DNA of 64,000 nucleotides. Origin: an uncultured Dehalococcoidia bacterium. GTDB taxonomy: Bacteria > Chloroflexota > Dehalococcoidia > Lucifugimonadales > UBA1127. The notes beneath the pieces were generated by a model. That model was given only the letters and a program-made list of their open reading frames with translations, had not been told where the DNA came from and ran no database searches. Numbering within the stretch: the first letter of the stretch is position 1; every line of letters starts with the position of its first letter. The stretch is from positions 1,323,279 through 1,387,278 of the forward strand of contig OX638292.1 in assembly GCA_951812285.1 (NCBI GenBank), in the 5' to 3' direction. The position numbers and the translations under genes were made by a program. Of this stretch, positions 1 through 8,799 are shown one piece after another.

Positions 1-691
<691 letters not shown>

Positions 692-782
692 TATACCAAG
701 ACTATGCTGCGCACGCCACATTGTAGCCCCCGCCGTCAACCTCTTGAAAGGGTTGCGGGGCTGCAAGTGGAGCCCGAGTGCG

Positions 783-816
783 AGAGCGAGTGAACGCTGC
801 CTGAAGCGCTCGCTCT
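783..816 (-). terminator. Hairpin overlapping the stop of the RCC1-repeat gene
   Basis: AGAGCGAG (783-790) pairs with CTCGCTCT (809-816), and an inner CGCT/AGCG stem extends it. It overlaps the stop codon of the upstream minus-strand gene and lies between that gene and katG. No T-run follows on the minus strand, so intrinsic termination is uncertain. Confidence 0.35.
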
Positions 817-1789
817 ATGGCTCTACCCATTCTCGCAACAAGACGCTCATGGCCTCTTCTCCCCAACATACGCCCGAACCGTCGCGCCTGACCCCGCAAG
901 TTTGCCTCCACCCTGCGCTGACAAAGTCGAACTTACCGTCCGGTGCGTTCTCCCTATACCCTTCCCTGTTGCCCCAACACTCGATCTCGCCATCAGTCGT
1001 TATTCCGCAGCTATGGGTGTGTCCCGCACTGACCGAGGCAAATTCCCCTTGTGGAGGGGACGCTTGACCATCCTCATCATCACCCCAGCACACCACCTCA
1101 CTTTGCGTTGTCACTCCGCAGCTGTGGTCCTGCCCGACACTGATCGAAGAGAATTTCTCGTTCGGGGGTTCAGTCTGACCGCCGGAACGTCGTCCCAAGC
1201 AATGGGCGCTGCCGTCGACCAACAACCCGCAAGTAAACTCCCACCCTACGCCAACCGAGGTGTACTCCCCGGCGAACTCACCCGCCAGCCGGGTATCCCG
1301 ACCTTCGTCGACTTGCCAGCAGGTTAGACCGCCATCCATGTCTAACGCGCAATCGTGCTTCCAGCCGGCGCTGACCGAGACGAACTCCCCGACCGGAGGG
1401 ATGGTCACCGGACCTCCGCTACTGCCCCAGCAGACTATCGTGCCGTCGCGTCGCAAGCCGCAACTGTGACTGTGCCCTGTGCTGATGGAGTAGTATTCCC
1501 CCGCTGGCACGTCAGCCAGATTGGAGAACTCGCTGCCCCAACAGGCCGGGGAACCACCGGGTCTCAACCCGCAACCTTGATTCAAGGAGACGCTGATTGA
1601 TTCCCATTCTCCCTTTAATTCACCCTCGAAGGAGAATGGCCTTGCTTCAATCGTCGCCCGGACGTCGCTCGACGCCATGGAAGACCCGCCGCTGTCCTCC
1701 TCCGCGTCGCCGCCGCAGGCGAAGAGCAGCGCCGGCAAAGCGAGAATCAGAATTGCAATTGGGAGCCGCCGCTGCTGTCGCCTCTTCAT
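815..1789 (-). CDS. RCC1-like repeat lipoprotein
   Basis: Secreted, lipid-anchored protein of 324 residues. The N-terminus is MKRR, a hydrophobic stretch and a lipobox ending LLFAC-GG, so Cys is the likely lipidated residue. An Asp/Glu/Ser-rich linker follows. The rest is about six repeats of roughly 35-40 residues with the pattern SVSAGxxHSCGxxxDGxxxCWG, typical of RCC1/BNR-type beta-propeller repeats of bacterial surface proteins. Two conserved cysteines per repeat suggest disulphides outside the membrane. The start at 1789 is preferred over an upstream in-frame ATG at 1876, because a GGGGGG ribosome site precedes it and it opens directly into the signal peptide. Function is unknown; adhesion or surface display is plausible. 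Confidence 0.85.
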   Translation of the reverse strand: MKRRQQRRLPIAILILALPALLFACGGDAEEDSGGSSMASSDVRATIEARPFSFEGELKGEWESISVSLNQGCGLRPGGSPACWGSEFSNLADVPAGEYYSISTGHSHSCGLRRDGTIVCWGSSGGPVTIPPVGEFVSVSAGWKHDCALDMDGGLTCWQVDEGRDTRLAGEFAGEYTSVGVGWEFTCGLLVDGSAHCLGRRSGGQTEPPNEKFSSISVGQDHSCGVTTQSEVVCWGDDEDGQASPPQGEFASVSAGHTHSCGITTDGEIECWGNREGYRENAPDGKFDFVSAGWRQTCGVRRDGSGVCWGEEAMSVLLREWVEP

Positions 1790-1923
1790 CACAACCCCCC
1801 ACCGTCTCTTTGGGCAGGATGGTACGCCTGTGTTATGGGAAGGGCAATTGTATCCGTGACGCCAGCCATTGCTCACGGCACAGAACGCAGCAGCGAGCTA
1901 GAAGAAGGTGAGAGGTATTCGCC

Positions 1924-2745
1924 CTACAGGACCCCAAACCACCGCCTGCGTTCTCCCTGCGAGGGAAACGCCGCCTCCAGCGCCGCGATGTCCTCGTCCG
2001 AGAGCCGCCAGCCGGACGCGCCGCAGTTCTCCTCGACGCGCGCCGCCGAGTTGCTCTTGGGGATGACCATGACCCGGTCGTGGTGCAGGCACCAGTTCAG
2101 CGCCACCTGCGCGACCGTTGTCCCATTCTTGGCCGCCACTTCCGCCAGCGCCGCTGAACCCTTCCCGAAGTTGCCGAGCCCCCGCGCCAACGGGCTGTAC
2201 GCAATCACCGTTATGCCGTTCGCCTGGCAGTAGGGCAGCACCTCGCGCTCGATGGAGCGGTCGGTCAGGCTGTACTCCACCTGGTTCGACACGATGCGCG
2301 ATTTCGACAGCGCCGCCTGCGCATCCTCCATCTCGCGCACCGAGAAGTTGCTGACCCCGATGTAGCGCACCTTGCCCGCGTCCACCAGCTCCTCCATCGC
2401 ACCCATCGTTTCGGCGATGGGGATGCGGCTGTTCGGCCAGTGGAGCTGGTACAGGTCGATGACATCGCACTTGAGCAGCCTCAGGCTCTCGTCGGCGGCG
2501 CGGTGCACGTCCCTGCGTCGGAAGTGCGACGGCGAGACCTTCGTCGCTACGAACACGTCGCCGCGAATGCCCTCGATCGCCGCGCCGACGGCGTCCTCCG
2601 TGTGGTACGCCTCCGCCATGTCGATGAGGAACGCCCCCAGCTCGACGCCCCGCCGCAGCGGCGCGCTGCCGCCCGTGTACGCCCACGTGCCGAGGCCGAC
2701 GTCCGGGACTTGCACCCCGCTGCTGCCGAGCTCCTGCAGGTTCAT
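1924..2745 (-). CDS. Aldo/keto reductase
   Basis: NAD(P)H-dependent reductase of 273 residues with the aldo/keto reductase TIM-barrel pattern. The opening GLGTWAY matches the first barrel strand. DMAEAYHTEDAVG carries the catalytic Asp and Tyr. VATKVSPSHF holds the Lys, LYQLHWPN the His, and the end has the VIPKSN cofactor-binding segment. The start ATG overlaps the stop of the upstream minus-strand gene (ATGA), so the two are probably translated together. The substrate is not predictable. Confidence 0.92.
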   Translation of the reverse strand: MNLQELGSSGVQVPDVGLGTWAYTGGSAPLRRGVELGAFLIDMAEAYHTEDAVGAAIEGIRGDVFVATKVSPSHFRRRDVHRAADESLRLLKCDVIDLYQLHWPNSRIPIAETMGAMEELVDAGKVRYIGVSNFSVREMEDAQAALSKSRIVSNQVEYSLTDRSIEREVLPYCQANGITVIAYSPLARGLGNFGKGSAALAEVAAKNGTTVAQVALNWCLHHDRVMVIPKSNSAARVEENCGASGWRLSDEDIAALEAAFPSQGERRRWFGVL

Positions 2746-3422
2746 CGGTCCGTCCTTCCCTCGTCCAACGCAGGCGGCGGCGCTCCGTCCTCCAACGGTT
2801 GCGGCGAAGGCGTGAACGCACCCTCGACGGTGCCGCCGTCAGGACCCGTGCCCGGTGCCATCGGCGTCGGCATGCTTAGGTTGGTCAGGGAGTGCGAGAG
2901 CTTCCACTGCAGCCGGTCCAGCTTCGGCTGGAGGTTCGTCAGGTCGTTCACCCGTCGTCCTGCGTCCACAACGGCCCCGCGCATGGTCACCCTGACGTCG
3001 GTGACGATGCCCGTCCGTTCCGCCCCGAAGTTGACCTGCCCTGCGCGCGCCGTCGTGGGGTAGGCTTCCCCGCGCCAGTCGATGCCGACGACGTGCCGCC
3101 GGCCCTCAAGCGCGTACTTGATCATGAAGAGGCCAACGATCACGGGCGCAAGCACCACGCCCACCGCCGCGGCAAACCACTTTCGCTTGAGCGCCGAGAG
3201 GCTGGGCTGCTTCCACCGTGCTACCAGCGCCCCCTCGAACTCGCCGACGTTCCCCACCGGTCCCTGCGCGATGGGAACGTCCGCCAGATCGACGGTGAAC
3301 CCCTCGTCCTCAAGCGCCTGCACAAAGTTGTCTGTCATGCGGCGCGGATGGCCCGAGGTGCCTTCCCATCGCCACTGCACGGGCCAGTCGACCATCTCGG
3401 CTCGGAGCGCATCTACTTCCAT
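2742..3422 (-). CDS. Membrane-anchored protein of unknown function
   Basis: This 226-residue protein is not recognised. The first ~100 residues are soluble and include the stretch MEVDALRAEMVDWPVQWRWE. One strong membrane segment follows at about residues 87-109 (WFAAAVGVVLAPVIVGLFMI), then an apparently soluble region and a proline-rich tail. The start at 3422 has an AGGA box six bases upstream; an earlier in-frame ATG at 3572 would add 50 residues of unlikely composition. It overlaps the aldo/keto reductase by four bases and is the first gene of that pair. It may be conserved only in close relatives. Confidence 0.6.
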   Translation of the reverse strand: MEVDALRAEMVDWPVQWRWEGTSGHPRRMTDNFVQALEDEGFTVDLADVPIAQGPVGNVGEFEGALVARWKQPSLSALKRKWFAAAVGVVLAPVIVGLFMIKYALEGRRHVVGIDWRGEAYPTTARAGQVNFGAERTGIVTDVRVTMRGAVVDAGRRVNDLTNLQPKLDRLQWKLSHSLTNLSMPTPMAPGTGPDGGTVEGAFTPSPQPLEDGAPPPALDEGRTDR

Positions 3423-3609
3423 GATTATCCTATCTGAGACACGGCCATTGTTGCCGCGCGTTTTCGCATCAAACCGGCTTGTATAGTACCATGCTCGGTA
3501 GACCGGACCACAATGAGACTGATTGTCGTTAGCGGCTGCGCGACAGCCCAAACGGCGCCAGTTGCTGCACATAACGTCAATTCACACCAAACAAGCGGAG
3601 GAACGAGCT

Positions 3610-4506
3610 ATGCAGACTGTCCCCTTGGGGTCCACGGGCATTCAAGTCAGCCGGTTGGGCATCGGCCTCTCGGAGATTGGCTCCACGCCCATGGAGCTGT
3701 CCGCCGTCGAGACGCTGCTGAACGGAGGCCTCGACATCGGCATCAACTTCCTGGACACGGCCGCGTGCTACGGCAACAGCGAGGAGCTCGTGGGCAAGAC
3801 CGTGTCGCACCGCCGGAGCGAGTATGCCCTCGCCTCCAAGTGCGGCCACATCGCGGGCGGCTACCAGGGCGAGCCGTGGACGGCGCAAACGGTCACCGAC
3901 AGCATCGACCGCAGCCTGCAGTTGCTCCAGACCGACTACGTGGACCTCATGCAGCTCCACTCCTGCACCGTCGAGATCCTCGAGCAGGGCGACGTCATTG
4001 AGGCGCTCCTGAAGGCCCGCGACGCCGGCAAGACCCGCTTCGTCGGCTACAGCGGCGACAACGACGCCGCCATGTGGGCCGTGGAGAGCGGCATCTTCCA
4101 GACCCTGCAGACCAGCTTCAGCCTCGTCGACCAGAAGGCGCGTAACGGGCTCTTCGCCGCCGCCGAGGCCCAGGGCATGGGCGTCATCATCAAGCGGCCC
4201 ATCGGCAACGGCGTTTGGGGCCGCTCCGAAGTGACGAACCCCTACGCGCAGCAGTACTTCGAGCGCCACCAGGCCATGTCGGCCCAGGGAGCTCTGGAGG
4301 GCGATGACGACCCCATCCGCATGGCGATGGGCTTCACATTCGCGCACCCTGAAGTGGACACCGCCATCGTCGGCACCACGAACCTGCGGCACCTGCAGTC
4401 GAACGCCGCCATGCTGGATGAGGGGCTGTCGGTGTCCGAGGGTACGATGGACGTGCTCGTGCAGCGCTTTGCGGAGCTCGGCGCGGACTGGCGGCAGTTG
4501 ACCTAG
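3610..4506 (+). CDS. Aldo/keto reductase, second copy
   Basis: A 298-residue NAD(P)H-dependent oxidoreductase of the aldo/keto reductase superfamily, in a different subfamily from the copy at 1924-2745. Catalytic segments are FLDTAACYGNSE (Asp, Tyr), ALASKCG (Lys) and LMQLHSC (His). IVGTTNLRHLQSN near the end binds the cofactor phosphate. The start at 3610 follows GGAGGA at good spacing; an upstream ATG at 3523 lacks a ribosome site. The gene is divergent from the operon at 1924-3422. It converges with the next gene, leaving only six bases between stops. The substrate is unknown. Confidence 0.92.
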   Translation: MQTVPLGSTGIQVSRLGIGLSEIGSTPMELSAVETLLNGGLDIGINFLDTAACYGNSEELVGKTVSHRRSEYALASKCGHIAGGYQGEPWTAQTVTDSIDRSLQLLQTDYVDLMQLHSCTVEILEQGDVIEALLKARDAGKTRFVGYSGDNDAAMWAVESGIFQTLQTSFSLVDQKARNGLFAAAEAQGMGVIIKRPIGNGVWGRSEVTNPYAQQYFERHQAMSAQGALEGDDDPIRMAMGFTFAHPEVDTAIVGTTNLRHLQSNAAMLDEGLSVSEGTMDVLVQRFAELGADWRQLT

Positions 4507-4512
4507 AGGCGC

Positions 4513-5142
4513 CTACGCGGCCCCCAGCGCAACCGAGATCATGTGGCGTTCAAGCGTCTTGCCGAGGTTCTGCGTGACCTCCTGCCGGTTCGCGTCGCCG
4601 AAGGTGACCACGTAGACGACACCCAGCAGCCGGCCGATCCGGAAGTCGAGCACAGAAGACGAGACCAGGCCCTTGGGTCCCTCTTGCACGGCGCGAACCC
4701 CTACGGCCTCATGGTGGAACGGTGTTGTCACGGAGAATTGGTCCACCGAGACGAGCCGGTGGCCGGGGCCCAGCTCATGGCCCACTTTCTCCTTGAATTC
4801 CTCCAGAAAGACCTTCTCCATCCAACTGTTGACGGCCTCAGGGCTCTCCATGAAGTGCACGACCGTCGCGAGCGCCAGGTCCGCGCCCTCGGTCAGGTTG
4901 TCGTCGGAAACGGTGGTGAGCCACTCGCGTTGAAACCCGGTGACGCGCCCAAGCTGCCGCAGTCCCTGCGCCGAGTGTCCGGCGAGGGGCAGGTCTGCCA
5001 TGGACTCGTTGCTGAGTTCGCCCTCGCGCGCCACCTCAAAGCCCTCAGACCCCGGCGGCAACTGCTCCTTGGCCAGGAGCATCCGCTCTAGGTCATCGGG
5101 GTTGACGTTGTATGTCGCGCGAGTGACCGCGTCCTGCGCCAT
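4513..5142 (-). CDS. Conserved hypothetical protein
   Basis: A soluble 209-residue protein with no membrane segment or signal peptide and no family I recognise. A mixed helix/strand pattern is visible. The C-terminal half (VSVDQFSVTTPFHHEAVGVR, then VVYVVTFGDANRQEV) resembles lipoprotein-like or PsbP-like beta folds, but that is only an impression. An AGGA box lies eight bases before the ATG at 5142. Another in-frame ATG at 5151 overlaps that box and is less likely. Confidence 0.65.
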   Translation of the reverse strand: MAQDAVTRATYNVNPDDLERMLLAKEQLPPGSEGFEVAREGELSNESMADLPLAGHSAQGLRQLGRVTGFQREWLTTVSDDNLTEGADLALATVVHFMESPEAVNSWMEKVFLEEFKEKVGHELGPGHRLVSVDQFSVTTPFHHEAVGVRAVQEGPKGLVSSSVLDFRIGRLLGVVYVVTFGDANRQEVTQNLGKTLERHMISVALGAA

Positions 5143-5169
5143 GGCTGACATCCTACGGGTACTACTGCA

Positions 5170-5200
5170 ACGGGCCTCATGCGGATGACATGAGGCCCGT
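5170..5200 (-). terminator. Hairpin terminator downstream of tRNA-Sec
   Basis: ACGGGCCTCAT (5170-5180) and its exact complement ATGAGGCCCGT (5190-5200) form an 11-bp stem with a nine-base loop. It lies between the tRNA-Sec gene and the next minus-strand gene. No long T-run follows, so it may mainly protect the 3' end of the tRNA precursor. Confidence 0.6.
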
Positions 5201-5304
5201 TATCTTGCCTACAGGGCAACGAAGGCCCAACAGAATTGCGTGACCTTGCTGTCGAGACGTAGACGGGCTCCCAGCCTCGTCCCGTCAAGAAGAGTTCTGC
5301 AGTG

Positions 5305-5397
5305 TGGCGGGAGTGCGAGGGAGTCGAACCCACCCGCCCCGACACGAGGCGCAACGGATTTGAAGTCCGCAAGGGCCACCGGGCCCCATCCACTCCC
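5305..5397 (-). tRNA. selC: tRNA-Sec (UCA anticodon)
   Basis: The minus strand folds as a selenocysteine tRNA. The anticodon arm has the loop CTTCAAA, giving anticodon UCA, which reads UGA. The D-arm is a long 6-bp stem (GGGGCC/GGCCCT) closed by a 4-base loop, a hallmark of tRNA-Sec. The variable arm is long (CGCCTC/GGGGCG, loop GTGTC). The T-loop is TTCGACT. The acceptor stem has GGGAGTG paired with CACTCCC, discriminator G and an encoded CCA at 5305-5307. One G-G mismatch at acceptor position 8 and one T-T in the T-stem are imperfections. It lies between thioredoxin and an unknown gene. selA, selB and selD are not in this window. Confidence 0.93.
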
Positions 5398-5423
5398 GTA
5401 GATGCTGACGATGCGTCCCGGGA

Positions 5424-5750
5424 CTACTCGAGGGCGCTGTCCAGCCGCCGCTTGAGCTGCGCCTTGGGCATTGCGCCCACAATCTGCTCCACGGGCTGCC
5501 CGTTGCGGAAAACGATGAGCGTGGGGATGCTGCGAATGCCGAGGCTCATTGGCGTGTTCGGGTTGGAGTCGACGTCCACCTTGGTGAACTTGACCACGCC
5601 GTCGTACTCGTCGGAGAGCTCGTCGACTATGGGGGCGATCATCTTGCAGGGCTGGCACCAGTCCGCCCAGAAGTCCACCAGCACCGGCAGGTCGCTGTTG
5701 ACCACCTCCGCCTCAAACGTCGAGTCCGTAACCGCTTCCGGCTTTGCCAT
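5424..5750 (-). CDS. trxA: Thioredoxin
   Basis: Small cytoplasmic dithiol-disulphide oxidoreductase of 108 residues, the usual length. The active site is WADWCQPCK, a conventional CxPC motif, with the cis-proline in IRSIPTLIVF. VLVDFWA and FTKVDVDSNP match the family. GGGAGGA sits seven bases before the ATG at 5750. It is transcribed in the same direction as the tRNA-Sec gene 27 bases downstream, so they may share a transcript. It is a cysteine-containing enzyme, unlike the selenocysteine paralogue at 16291-17502. Confidence 0.96.
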   Translation of the reverse strand: MAKPEAVTDSTFEAEVVNSDLPVLVDFWADWCQPCKMIAPIVDELSDEYDGVVKFTKVDVDSNPNTPMSLGIRSIPTLIVFRNGQPVEQIVGAMPKAQLKRRLDSALE

Positions 5751-5918
5751 TGTGAAAGTCCTCCCTCTGTTTCCGTCCGCCGGTCCTGCGCCGCCCTTAC
5801 GAAGCATTATTCGGCATTGGTTAGCCTAAGTTTACCTATCGGCAATATAGGGCGCAACCCAAGTAGATCTCGCGTGCGAATCAGTTTTCGCTCCCCCGTG
5901 CCTCGTCCTCCCGGAATG

Positions 5919-5931
5919 TATACTCCACCCA
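5919..5931 (+). promoter_or_regulatory. -10 box placed for a leaderless transcript
   Basis: TATACT (5919-5924) lies exactly six bases before the ATG at 5931, and no ribosome site precedes that ATG. Transcription would begin at or next to the A of the start codon. No convincing -35 is visible. The uvrC start at 51025 shows the same geometry. Confidence 0.5.
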
Positions 5932-6566
5932 TGACCGGTCCCGACCAACCGCAAGCCGCAGCTTCCGAGCACACTTGGAAGCGCCGCGCCTTTCACCTCT
6001 GCGCAGCCCTCGCCATCCCCGCCGTCGCGATCGCGTTCGGATACAAGCCGGCGGTCTACTTTGCGGCCGTCGCCGCAGCGACACTCGCTGCCGGCGAGGC
6101 GGTGCGGCTAATCGTGCCTGCCGTCAACGTGCGGCTCCTCGCGTTGCTGGACGCGTTCTTCAAGCCAAGAGAGAAGCGTAGCCCCACCGCCGCGACGTAC
6201 CTCGCGCTGGCGTCGCTGGTCGTGCTGTTCCTCTTTGGCCGGGAGATTGCGGCGCTCGCCCTGCTCTTCACCGCGCTGGGCGACCCGGCGGCCGGCATCG
6301 TCGGCACGCGCTACGGCCGCCTGCGCACTCGGGTGCTCGGACGTCGACTCGGCGGCAAGAGCGTCGAGGGCACACTAGCCTTCTTTGCAGCGGCGACAGC
6401 CGTCGCGCTCGGCCTTTGGGCAGCGGGCGTCTACGGCACGCTCTGGCCCGCACTCGCGGGCGCTGCGGTCGCCGCCCTCGTCGAGTTCCTTCCCATCCCC
6501 GTCGAGGACAACGTGACCGTCCCCCTCACAAGCGCTGCCGTCATGTGGCTGCTCTGGGTGGCGTAG
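5931..6566 (+). CDS. Dolichol kinase / CTP-dependent diacylglycerol kinase-like membrane protein
   Basis: Integral membrane protein of 211 residues, with about six hydrophobic segments after a short cytoplasmic N-terminus (KRRAFHLCAALAIPAV). The cluster LGDPAAGIVGTRYGR followed by GRRLGGKSVEGTLAFF is the signature of the SEC59/DGK1 and phosphatidate cytidylyltransferase-like group, which transfers phosphate from CTP to polyprenols, diacylglycerol or phytol-type alcohols. VEDNVTVPL near the C-terminus is also typical. The substrate is not certain. The start is set by the -10 box six bases upstream; an ATG at 5916 lies upstream of that box's end. Confidence 0.82.
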   Translation: MTGPDQPQAAASEHTWKRRAFHLCAALAIPAVAIAFGYKPAVYFAAVAAATLAAGEAVRLIVPAVNVRLLALLDAFFKPREKRSPTAATYLALASLVVLFLFGREIAALALLFTALGDPAAGIVGTRYGRLRTRVLGRRLGGKSVEGTLAFFAAATAVALGLWAAGVYGTLWPALAGAAVAALVEFLPIPVEDNVTVPLTSAAVMWLLWVA

Positions 6567-6615
6567 GTCTGTCTGCGCACGTTTGCCATAACGTGTTTCT
6601 TGACATGAAACGCGG

Positions 6616-6644
6616 TTGACCCTCTATATTTGCGCTGCTACACT
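6616..6644 (+). promoter_or_regulatory. Promoter of the coaE-cbbQ-NUDIX-VWA operon
   Basis: TTGACC (6616-6621), a 17-base spacer and TACACT (6639-6644) form a good housekeeping-type promoter. It predicts a transcript start about 30 bases before coaE. A second TTGACA at 6600-6605 lies just upstream. Confidence 0.65.
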
Positions 6645-6679
6645 TGGTGGGTTCCTTGGCAGGGTCTCGGAGAGAGTGC

Positions 6680-7285
6680 ATGGTAGTCATCGGGCTCACG
6701 GGAGGCATCGGCGCCGGCAAGAGCGAGGTCTCCCGAATTCTGGCCGGACACGGCGCTGTCATCATCGATACGGCGCTCCTTGGACACGAGGCCTACGCCC
6801 CGGGAACTGTGCCCTGGAGGGCGGTCGTCAAGGCCTTTGGTCGCGATATCCTCCTCCCGGACGCACAGATTGACAGAAAGATACTGGGAGACATCGTCTT
6901 CTCGGATCCCGAGGAACTCGACCGCCTCAACGCCATCATGCGCCCCGCCATCGCTGACATGATTCGGGAACGATTGCGTGCTGCCGAGCGTCAGGGAAGG
7001 CGAGTAGCCGTGTTAGACTCGGCAACGCTGATAGAGGCCGGATGGACGGAACTGGTCGACGAAGTCTGGCTGACGACGGCGCCCGAGGAAGAAATATACC
7101 GGCGGCTGCGAGTGCGAAGCGGCCTCTCCGTCCGGCATATCGCCGAACGGATTGAGTCGCAGATTTCGGATGAAGTGCGAAGGGCTCACGCAGACGTGGT
7201 CATCGAAAACGACGGCAGCCTGACCGACCTCAGGGTCCAGGTCGAAGAGCGGTGGGCAGAGCGAATTCAAGCAAAGGTGGGGTAA
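6680..7285 (+). CDS. coaE: Dephospho-CoA kinase-like protein (CoaE)
   Basis: Last step of coenzyme A synthesis: ATP-dependent 3'-phosphorylation of dephospho-CoA. It has 201 residues, close to the usual size. The P-loop GGIGAGKS is at residues 8-15. [20 protein letters not shown] and LNAIMRPAI match CoaE, as does the lid [17 protein letters not shown]. Two family positions are unusual: the VIDAD motif reads IIDTA, losing the acidic residue important in characterised enzymes, and the usual P-x-L-x-E segment reads SATLIEAG. Activity is therefore likely but not certain. The start at 6680 follows GGAGAG. It is the first gene of an operon with an NUDIX hydrolase related to CoA pyrophosphatases. 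Confidence 0.85.
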   Translation: MVVIGLTGGIGAGKSEVSRILAGHGAVIIDTALLGHEAYAPGTVPWRAVVKAFGRDILLPDAQIDRKILGDIVFSDPEELDRLNAIMRPAIADMIRERLRAAERQGRRVAVLDSATLIEAGWTELVDEVWLTTAPEEEIYRRLRVRSGLSVRHIAERIESQISDEVRRAHADVVIENDGSLTDLRVQVEERWAERIQAKVG

Positions 7286-7287
7286 CC

Positions 7288-8172
7288 ATGGAGCAGCCTA
7301 GGCCAAGAGGGACAGGGTTCCAGACACTACAGATTGAAGAGTACGTGGTTGAAGACGAGCCGTTTTACATGCCCTTGGGCAACGAGATTGCGCTATTTGA
7401 GGCCGCGTACCTCCAGAAGATCCCCGTCTTGCTGAAGGGCCCAACCGGCTGCGGCAAGACCCGGTTCGTGGAGCACATGGCCCACAGGCTAAGCCAGCCC
7501 TCCTCCGTACGACAGAGCAACGGCTCGGAGGTGCGCCCCGTGCCCCTGGTCACCGTGGCTTGCCACGAGGACCTCACGGCCAGCGACCTCGTCGGACGCT
7601 ACCTCATCGACGCCGAGGGCACCCGCTGGATCGACGGCCCGCTGACCCGTGCCGTCAAGGTCGGCGCCATCTGCTACCTCGACGAGATCGTCGAGACCCG
7701 CAAGGACACCACCGTGCTCATCCACCCCCTGACCGACCACCGGCGCATCCTGCCCGTCGAGAAGCAGGGCTTGCTGATGGAGGCCAATGAGGGCTTCCTG
7801 CTGGTCATCTCCTACAACCCCGGCTACCAGAGCGCCCTGAAGGACCTCAAGCACTCCACCCGGCAGCGTTTCGTCTCCATCGAGTTCGACTATCCGCCCA
7901 TGGAGATCGAGGCGAAGATCCTGGAGCACGAGGCTGGCGTCGATGCCGAGACCGCAATGAGCCTCGCCAAGCTGGGCGAGAAGGTCCGCAACCTGAAGGA
8001 CCACGGCTTGCAGGAGGGCTCCAGCACACGGCTGCTCATCTATGCTGGCAAACTGATCAGCCAGGGCGTCCCAGCGCGCGAGGCCTGCCAGGTCTCCATC
8101 GTTTGGGCCCTGTCCGACGACATTCAGGTGCAGAGGAGCATGGAGGAGGTAATCTCCTCGATATTCGAGTAG
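7288..8172 (+). CDS. CbbQ/NorQ-type MoxR AAA+ ATPase
   Basis: A 294-residue AAA+ ATPase of the MoxR class, CbbQ/NirQ/NorQ subgroup. With a VWA partner, such proteins act as activation or metal-insertion chaperones. Walker A GPTGCGKT is at residues 51-58 and Walker B ICYLDEI near 128-134. The sensor-1 region VISYNPGY follows, then [15 protein letters not shown]. It begins two bases after coaE with ribosome site AAGGTGG. The expected partner, a large VWA protein, lies two genes downstream. No RuBisCO or nitric oxide reductase gene is nearby, so the client is unknown. Confidence 0.9.
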   Translation: MEQPRPRGTGFQTLQIEEYVVEDEPFYMPLGNEIALFEAAYLQKIPVLLKGPTGCGKTRFVEHMAHRLSQPSSVRQSNGSEVRPVPLVTVACHEDLTASDLVGRYLIDAEGTRWIDGPLTRAVKVGAICYLDEIVETRKDTTVLIHPLTDHRRILPVEKQGLLMEANEGFLLVISYNPGYQSALKDLKHSTRQRFVSIEFDYPPMEIEAKILEHEAGVDAETAMSLAKLGEKVRNLKDHGLQEGSSTRLLIYAGKLISQGVPAREACQVSIVWALSDDIQVQRSMEEVISSIFE

Positions 8173-8184
8173 ATTTTGGAGCGC

Positions 8185-8799
8185 ATGAGCATCCCCACCC
8201 CGGAGGTTTTACAGGCCCTCTTGGGGAAGGCCGAGCCCGCTACGGCTCTCCCGGGTAACCTTATGCACGCCGCCGTCCTCCTCCCGCTGTTCCAGCGCGA
8301 CGGCGACTACCATGTCGTCCTCACGCGCCGCAGCCAGAACATCCCCGACGCCGGCGTGATCTGCTTCCCCGGCGGCGGCTTCGAGTCCTCCGACCCCAAC
8401 CTTACGTCCACCGCCCTCCGCGAGGCGTACGAGGAGATCGGCGTCGCGCCGGAGGACGTGCGCGTTCTCGGCGCAATCGAGCCCTATTTCACGCGCTACG
8501 GCTTCGCCATCTACCCCGTCGTCGGGCTCATCCCCCCGGACTACCCCTACACCCCCAGCGAGTTTGAGGTTGACGAGATCATCGAGGTCCCGCTTGACAC
8601 CCTCTATGACCCGGCAAACCTCCGCCACGAGGGTCTGCTCCGGCCGGAAGGCCTCGTGAAGCGGTTTACGTACGTGTATGAGGGCCGTATTATCTACGGG
8701 GTTACGGCCCAGATGCTGTCCCGGCTCTTGGAACTTATTGCGGAAGGTATGGAAAAGGAGGTCCCATGGCAGAGCAGGACCCCCGCCTGGAGAGCATAG
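8185..8799 (+). CDS. NUDIX hydrolase, CoA pyrophosphatase (NudL)-like
   Basis: A 204-residue NUDIX enzyme. The NUDIX box runs from GGGFESSDPN through TALREAYEEIGV, with the extended spacing typical of peroxisomal and bacterial CoA diphosphatases, which split CoA into phosphopantetheine and 3',5'-ADP. LTRRSQNIPDAGVICFPGGG upstream also fits that subgroup. The start ATG at 8185 follows TTGGAG; a TTG nine bases earlier overlaps the ribosome site. Its 3' end overlaps the VWA gene by 34 bases and supplies that gene's ribosome site. Sharing an operon with coaE suggests control of the CoA pool. Confidence 0.85.
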   Translation: MSIPTPEVLQALLGKAEPATALPGNLMHAAVLLPLFQRDGDYHVVLTRRSQNIPDAGVICFPGGGFESSDPNLTSTALREAYEEIGVAPEDVRVLGAIEPYFTRYGFAIYPVVGLIPPDYPYTPSEFEVDEIIEVPLDTLYDPANLRHEGLLRPEGLVKRFTYVYEGRIIYGVTAQMLSRLLELIAEGMEKEVPWQSRTPAWRA

